From Isoetes taiwanensis (Eukaryota; Streptophyta; Lycopodiopsida; Isoetales; Isoetaceae), in the NCBI GenBank assembly GCA_021234155.1, contig JAJEKV010000161.1, positions 1,021,316 to 1,085,315 of the forward strand: a stretch of DNA of 64,000 nucleotides. The letters run 5' to 3'. The notes below the pieces were generated by a model that worked only from the letters and a program-made list of their open reading frames with translations, did no database searches and had not been told where the DNA came from. Position numbers and translations under genes: made by a program. Shown here piece after piece: positions 59,155 to 64,000 of this stretch. Position 1 is the first letter of the stretch, and every line of letters begins with the position of its first letter.

Positions 59155-59490
59155 CTACACAGCTCGCTTCCACAATGCCATAATTACACCATCACATCTA
59201 ACCACAAAAAGATGAGTTCTCCGTGTTACCTCTTTAGAAGCGCCCTCCAAGCACGTAGTTTCACCACCACCAGCAGGGAGACTAGCTTCCGGATTGTCAT
59301 AAACAGGTTCGCCATGAGCCGCCAAGGCATTTGCTTTCATTGTAGCAGCTCTCATGACACATCTACGAATCACATTTGATGCTTGGAAATTCTTTGTTCT
59401 GTCATCAGACGGTGTTCTACGGACACCAAAATCACTTCTCTGCTTTTTATTTTTCGCCCCAGGGGGACGTCCTGCTCTTTTAGGCCCCAT
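59155..59490 (-). CDS. AT-hook protein or exon of A9
   Basis: 111 codons from MGPKRAGRPPGAKNKKQR, a canonical AT-hook (GRPPG flanked by basic residues), to a stop at 59155. The rest is hydrophilic and basic (VRRTPSDDRTKN, VIRRCVMRAATMKAN) with a cysteine pair further on, and no domain I recognise. The start matches the MSKAGRPEGA start of A5, A6 and A8 in style. The longer upstream frames (to 60219 and 60782) are only open because the polypyrimidine strand lacks stops, so I start at the AT-hook methionine. It may be an exon (a phase-dependent donor is not obvious) or a complete small protein. Confidence 0.5.
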   Translation of the reverse strand: MGPKRAGRPPGAKNKKQRSDFGVRRTPSDDRTKNFQASNVIRRCVMRAATMKANALAAHGEPVYDNPEASLPAGGGETTCLEGASKEVTRRTHLFVVRCDGVIMALWKRAV

Positions 59491-59544
59491 AGGCGCTGGT
59501 CTGCACTTCTCTCCGGTTTGCCAAGGACGATAGCTTTGAATGGC

Positions 59545-60800
59545 AAAGGATGCAAAAAGAAAGGGAAAAGGGAAACGGAAAAGGGGAAGGGAAAAGGAAA
59601 AATGATGAAAGGGAAAAGGGAAAAGGGAAAAGGGAAAAGGAAAAAAGGAAAAGGGAAAAGGAAAAACGATGAAAGGGAAAAGGGAAAAGGGAAAAGGGAA
59701 AAGGGAAAAGGAAAGGAAAAAAACGATGAAAGGGAAAAGGGAAAAGGGAAAAGGAAGAGGGGAAGGGAAAAGGAAAAACGATGAAAGGGAAAAGGGAAAA
59801 GGAAGAGGGGAAGGGAAAAGGAAAAACGATGAAAGGGAAAAGGGAAAAGGGAAAAAGGAAAAAGGAAAAGGAATAAAGGAAAGATAAGAGGAAAAAGGAA
59901 AGAGAAGGAGAAAAGGAAAATGGAAAGATAAAAGAAAATAGAAAAAGGAATAGAATAGACGAGGGGGAAAGGGAACGGAAAAAGAGCACCGCGAGAAGGG
60001 TAAGAAGTAAAGGTGAGAAAAGGAGAAAAAGGTAAGGGAAAATAAGAAAAGGTTGCAAAGTCTATGGGAAAAAGAAAAGTAAAAAGGAAAAGAGACAGGG
60101 AAAAGGGAAAAAGAGAACTTGGGAAAAGGGAACGAGAAAAAGAGAAAAAAGGAAAGGGCGTGAAAAAAGGGGAAAAGAGAAAGGGTGAAGAAAGAGAAAA
60201 AGGAAAGCAAAAAGAGCATCGAGAAAAAGGAAGAGGGAAAGGATGGAAAAATGAGGAAAAAGGTGGGGGGAAATTAGAATAGACAAAGGGTAGGGAGCAA
60301 GGAATAGGAAAAGAGGAAGGCGAAAAGGGCACGAGAAAAAAGGGAAGAGGGAAAGGGTGAGGAAATAGAAAAAAGAAAGGGAAAAAGAGTATGGGAAAGG
60401 GAAAAGAAAAAAGAAACAAGAAAGGAGAAAGTGGAAAGGGGAAAAAGGGGAAGAAGATGGGGAAAGAAGGAAAAAGGGTACATAAAAAAGGTTGAGAAAA
60501 GGGAATGGAAAGAGGCATATGAAAAGCGAAAGGGAACGGGAAAGGGAAAATGTAAAGGAAGGGGAAAGAGAAAGGAAAGGGAAAAAGGGAACATATAAAG
60601 CAAAAAGGGTGGGGAAAGTATGAAAAGGGAATGGAAAGTTGAAAGGAAAAGGGAAGCAGAAAAAGGAGAAGGGAAAGCAAAAAGAGCATGAGGAAAAGAG
60701 GAGAGAGAAATGGGAAAAGAGATGGGGAAAAGGGCACGTGATCAAGAGGAAGAGGGTGGGGAAAGGAAGCAAAAGGGCACATGAAAAGGTAAGCAAAATG
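59545..60800. repeat. Polypurine/polypyrimidine tract
   Basis: About 1.25 kb that is almost purely A and G on the plus strand. The left half is dominated by GGGAAAAGGGAAAAGG units with interspersed ACGATGAAAGG (five times); the right half is less regular. Mirror symmetry is extensive. The long F/P/S/L-rich frames on the minus strand are artefacts of composition. Confidence 0.95.
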
Positions 60801-60813
60801 AGAAGCTAGGCCA

Positions 60814-60816
<3 letters not shown>

Positions 60817-60898
<82 letters not shown>
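60817..60898. repeat. (TA)n tract
   Basis: About 41 TA units separating A9 and A8, which run in opposite directions away from it. Confidence 0.95.
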
Positions 60899-60903
<5 letters not shown>

Positions 60904-62071
60904 TTAGACTATACTTAGTTGTGGAAAGTTGGCAGTTATCTGACCGTTAAACAGTTAAGGCACTTAGTACTTTTGTTATGCCAAAGATTAGTACAGATTG
61001 AGTGACAAGATAAGTAACATGGAAAACCTAGGTATAGGCTTGATGCTGGCTAGATGCTGGCTTGGCATATGGCATGTTTGCAGTTTGAAGATATGTTTGT
61101 TGTGGGAACACCCATATGGGTAAAGGTTTTGGATGGGTGGTGAAGTATAAAATGTGGTCTTGAAAAGTAAGATATTGATTTGAATTTGAATAATTGCTTA
61201 TATTCCTTGTGTTGGTTACTGAGTACTGTAGGTGACCAAGTTGGTATGGTATTGTGGGAACATGATAAATTTTGGTGTTGACTAGGTGCTGGCATGACAT
61301 ATGGCATTTTGGCAGTATGAAGGTATGATGAATGAGGGAGCACCCCTATGAATAAAGGTTTTTTGTTGGATGGTATATTGTAATATGTGACCTTGGAATA
61401 TTAGGCATCAAAGTGCAAAATATGGGTAACATATACCCTTATGTTTGATATGGAGATGAAATGGCAAGAAAATTCAACATTACACTGTATATGAGTCTAT
61501 TATGGTACACTAGAACAGCCCATGATTGGAATTCTCGTTACAGGATATGGGTATTATTAGCAGATAAATAAGACTATTGGTTGAACAATTTGGAGACATT
61601 TGTTACAACCCAGGAAAGGCATAATGGACATAAGCCAGTGTGGTGTTTTGGACAAAAAAAATGTGTTGGTTTATGGTGCACATGTTATGGTTATATTTTC
61701 ATTTTAACATATTTTGAGTATTCTCTAGTGCCTAATAATTTTATGAACGTCTGGAACAATTTTAACACTTAATATTTATCTAATATTTATTTGGTGTTTA
61801 TTTGACGTTGGAAAAACTTTAGGGTTTGTAGGAACCCTAAAACCTGGCGTCACGATCAGAGATGGCGGAGGCTTGACGGCTTCTCAACTAATTTTAGCGA
61901 TTCCAAAAAGAAGGTGACGGAATCCAGGCAGTTACATGCATTGCCAGGTAATATGCAGGCAGAGAAAATGTTCTTGTAAATAAGTGCTTTGGGAGTGATA
62001 AGCTGTCTAAATAATTGGGGAGTGGGCTACAAATTACCGATTAGGGCAGCGCTAATGTGGATTCTTAGCCC

Positions 62072-62077
62072 TATAAA
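62072..62077 (+). promoter_or_regulatory. TATA-like box upstream of A8 exon
   Basis: CCCTATAAATG, 45 nt before the ATG; compare CCCTATAAAAG in A5. TTTGCTCCAG at 62111-62120 directly before the start codon would also serve as a splice acceptor for a leader intron. Confidence 0.45.
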
Positions 62078-62121
62078 TGAATGCCATCCCTTCGTAATGT
62101 TTACTTGCCATTTGCTCCAGC

Positions 62122-62460
62122 ATGAGCAAGGCTGGAAGGCCGCAGGGGACGCCCAATGTGGGGATTACTAGAGCTAAGCTGATCGAGGCATTGAGAAGAG
62201 CAGGGATTGAGCCCAGTGGGGTGCAGCCCACTAAGGCTCAACTGTTGGAATTATGCAGAAGCAAAGGAATTGATCCCAACAAGGAAAGCAATGCAAGCAT
62301 TAAGAATTTTCTTCCTATCAGGCCATGTAGTAGTATTGCAAATGCAAATGGCAACGTGGCTGCTGGCAGCAATTTGGAGATGGACACAGTACCTGATAGC
62401 ATAGAAGTTGATGATGAGGAGGATGAGATGATCTCTGAAAATGAGATTCAACAAAACCAG
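62122..62460 (+). CDS. AT-hook/SAP-like first coding exon of A8
   Basis: 113 codons: MSKAGRPQGTPNVGITR, helices KLIEALRRAGIEP and QLLELCRSKGIDPNKE, linker SIKNFLPIRPCSS, then an acidic C-terminal stretch (DDEEDEM) ending IQQNQ at CAG|GTTAAA. Frame and phase (0) match A5 and A6 and join in frame to the exon at 63565. Basic N terminus plus acidic tail suggests a chromatin- or DNA-associated protein, which is inference. The intron sequence after the donor is open for 24 more codons but unconserved. Confidence 0.7.
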
Positions 62461-62587
62461 GTTAAATCTGATTGTATTATTTATGTTTGCAGCAGCTTTT
62501 GGCTTGTTTTAATGACTTGCATGGTTGGTTGAATTGTTTGAACTAATGGATCTGGGCTATCTGACTTTAAATTTAATATTATGTTGT

Positions 62588-62700
62588 GGGTAAAGGGCGA
62601 AAAGCCAAGGGAATACAATGCTTACCTGCTAGTCCATTCACATTTTACCCTGTTTGGCTAACTTGTGTTTGTTGAATTTGCGGTGTAGTCTTCCCTTCTC
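62588..62700 (+). ncRNA. R1 block, partly decayed (A8)
   Basis: GGGTAAA (62588-62594) pairs with TTTACCC (62644-62650). A GGCgaaaaGCC hairpin and TTACCTGC (62622-62629) are intact. The distal strand is changed (TTTGCGGTGTAG), so neither the long-range pairing nor the CAG|GTAA site survives. Confidence 0.5.
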
Positions 62701-63329
62701 TCACTTTTACGTGGTTGAGGTTTTGAAGCTGATAGTATGAGCATACTGTTATGATCATTTCTGGAAATTTGTTACTGGTTATGATAAATTAATCTAAGCA
62801 TTCAGGTAAAAACTACACCTAATATGCTTGTTAGAAGAAAGATGTTGAGGAACATATGTGTAAGTTGTAAAAGATTTAATCCCTTTTCTGGATATTCTTA
62901 TGATGTGTACTTCTTGGTTTTAGAAAACTCTATTAAATGAAACTACTATTTGCTCATTTTCTGCTGGTCTGACTAGGGCTAAAAACATAACATTCTTGTA
63001 ATATTGTTTATTCCTTAGAATAAGGTGGTGTCATATTTATCCATGGGTTTTACGATCACTTTAAATAGATTTGTTATCTTATATGTGATTATGATTATCA
63101 TCTTATGGTTGTACTACAGTGCCGGAAAATTTTTCTTCGTGGCCTTGTCAATTTAGTTGGGTCCTGGTTAAGGTTGAACAAATTTAGTAGATCTGATTCA
63201 TTGTGCAATTTATACTTGCTTGGTAGTTTGTAAATACAGAGTTATTATGCTTACTAGTTATCTTATAATGGACTGAAAGTGTTCGGGCTTCCTAGGTTTT
63301 TGTTATAGTATTTAAACTTTTGTAATTTT

Positions 63330-63483
63330 CCCTAAGGCTCCCCAAATTTATTTGGGACTGATAAGTCCAATAAATCCCTCTGGGGTCTGTTTGGATGTTT
63401 GGATTAATCATAAGGATTTAGTCTAGGCTTGGTATATATTACACGATTTCAGGACACTAGTTATACTAGTGTGGGCCTTAGGG
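63330..63483 (+). ncRNA. R2 structured block, complete (A8)
   Basis: 154 nt closed by CCCTAAGGC (63330-63338) and GCCTTAGGG (63475-63483). Inside: CCCCAAAtttaTTTGGG, GGACTgataAGTCC, a stem of TAAATCCC-type with GGGGTCTG, GGATGT, AAGGATTTAG, GGTATATATTAC, and CACTAG/CTAGTG (63455-63471). It has the same order and nearly the same length as A7. Confidence 0.65.
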
Positions 63484-63564
63484 AAATCTCTATTCATTCT
63501 TTGGATATTGTATGACGTGGTACATCTTTCTTCATAAATTTTAATCCATGGTGAATTATTTCAG

Positions 63565-64000
63565 GAAGGTGCTACAGGCATTGGTAACTCGGATCTTGTC
63601 CCAAGTACTGAAAAAGCTGCTCAAGATGGTAGACCTGGTTGGTACCCTGAATTGGCAGCCTTTGGCTATCAAATGGCTGGAATCCCAGCACCCAATAAGG
63701 CAGTGCAAGCAGTGTTGGCCTGTGTGCAGGATGGTAAACTGCATAATTTGTTCATTAGCAAGGAAACCTCATTGCTTGATGGAGAAGAAGTGTCAGTCAT
63801 CCTGTTTTTCGGGATGAACAACATGCTGGATTTAGTTGCACAGTTCAATAAAGTTGAATATGATCCTACCTTATGTGAGGGCCTTATCGATTTCTCCTAC
63901 AAGATGCTTCCTGCTGCACATGTGTTAGCAGATGATAAGGATGAGGTGGACAAAATGGCATTCATTACTGGATTGACTGCTCTAGAAGCTGCAAATGCTT
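63565..64000 (+). CDS. Downstream coding exon of A8 (partial, unrecognised family)
   Basis: Open for all 145 codons to the end of the window, in phase 0 after TTATTTCAG. It starts EGATGIGNSDLVPSTEK, then RPGWYPELAAFGY and GIPAPNKAVQ (shared with A7), then CVQDGKLHNLFISKE, VSVILFFGMNNMLDLV and LIDFSYKMLPAAHVL. Composition and codon use look like a genuine protein, alternating helical and hydrophobic stretches without membrane segments. I recognise no enzyme motif in what is visible; a catalytic domain may follow beyond the window. Likely the central part of the family A protein. Confidence 0.65.

Larger units (their letters stand above)
58193..60816 (-). mobile_element. Family A element A9 with AT-hook exon
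   Basis: A TA-bounded 2.6-kb module, sense minus: TA (60817-60898), a 1.25-kb polypurine tract (plus strand), an AT-hook exon (59490-59155), three motif-M hairpins (58395-58715), an R2-type end (58292-58193) and TA. The order (AT-hook exon, then motif M, then R2 end at AGTATATA) places it in family A, though R1 is not recognisable here. Confidence 0.55.
60899..64000 (+). mobile_element. Family A element A8 (coding subfamily, runs off window)
   Basis: Sense plus. Upstream region to 62071 with a tandem repeat (61038-61140 and 61270-61390, sharing GATGCTGGC..GGCATATGGCAT), donor-like CCAG|GTAATA at 61947/61948, TATA-like 62072-62077, first coding exon 62122-62460, intron with R1 remnant (62588-62700) and complete R2 (63330-63483), acceptor TTTCAG, and a coding exon from 63565 open to the window end. 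It is the best candidate for an active or recently active copy. Confidence 0.7.

Noticed and set aside
59370-60782. A 470-codon open frame on the minus strand
   Set aside because: It is an F/P/S/L-only product of the polypyrimidine tract with two other overlapping open frames; composition removes stop codons.

Overview
This window looks like nuclear DNA of a land plant with a large, repeat-rich genome. Spliceosomal-type introns, decayed DYW-type PPR genes, a LINE with a poly(A) tail and an alpha-tubulin exon all fit this. The style of the PPR repeats (MYAKCGS, VVSWNALIAGYAE, MQ.EG..PD.VTFV) suggests a fern or another seed-free vascular plant, but that is inference. I see no intact conventional housekeeping gene.

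Left end (1-13 kb): a graveyard of host gene fragments. It holds a multiply broken PPR-DYW gene (1140-3095), a DDX11/CHL1-like helicase scrap (4246-4540), one alpha-tubulin exon on the minus strand (5513-5715), further PPR scraps near 9.0 and 10.3 kb, and relics of repeat family C.

From 13.6 kb to the right end the DNA is a chain of modules separated by (TA)n tracts. I recognise three families and use these names throughout. Family A (copies A1-A10, plus an R1-only copy near 23.1 kb) is intron-bearing. Its coding copies A5, A6 and A8 carry a first coding exon with an AT-hook-like MSKAGRP motif and a SAP-like helical segment, followed by a splice donor. Downstream come two conserved non-coding blocks, R1 and R2, and in A7 and A8 another coding exon of an unrecognised protein family. 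Non-coding relatives (A1-A4) keep R1 and the R2 end. Family B carries a tRNA-like segment, tandem GAYCGTCGGATC-type units, a TATA-type promoter block and, in one copy, a long TTCTAGAANN array. Family C carries long arrays of roughly 10-bp AGATTC units plus a conserved block of about 0.55 kb.

The main candidate for something undescribed is family A. R1 (about 100 nt) can fold as a pseudoknot in most copies, and its downstream strand is a 5' splice-site consensus (CAG|GTAA). The pairing covaries between subfamilies (TTACCTGC/GCAGGTAA versus GTACCT/AGGTAC). R2 (about 155 nt) is closed by an inverted repeat and has two or three internal hairpins with compensatory changes. In shortened copies the element ends at the TATATATA inside R2. 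A third terminal hairpin (R3) has the same behaviour.

A7 is interrupted by a degenerate LINE (49.86-53.23 kb) and lies between two 640-bp direct repeats. A2 and A3 are near-identical 2.55-kb direct copies. The right end has a 1.25-kb polypurine tract (59.5-60.8 kb) in A9, and A8 runs off the window with an open reading frame. All assignments come from reading the sequence; no database search was possible.
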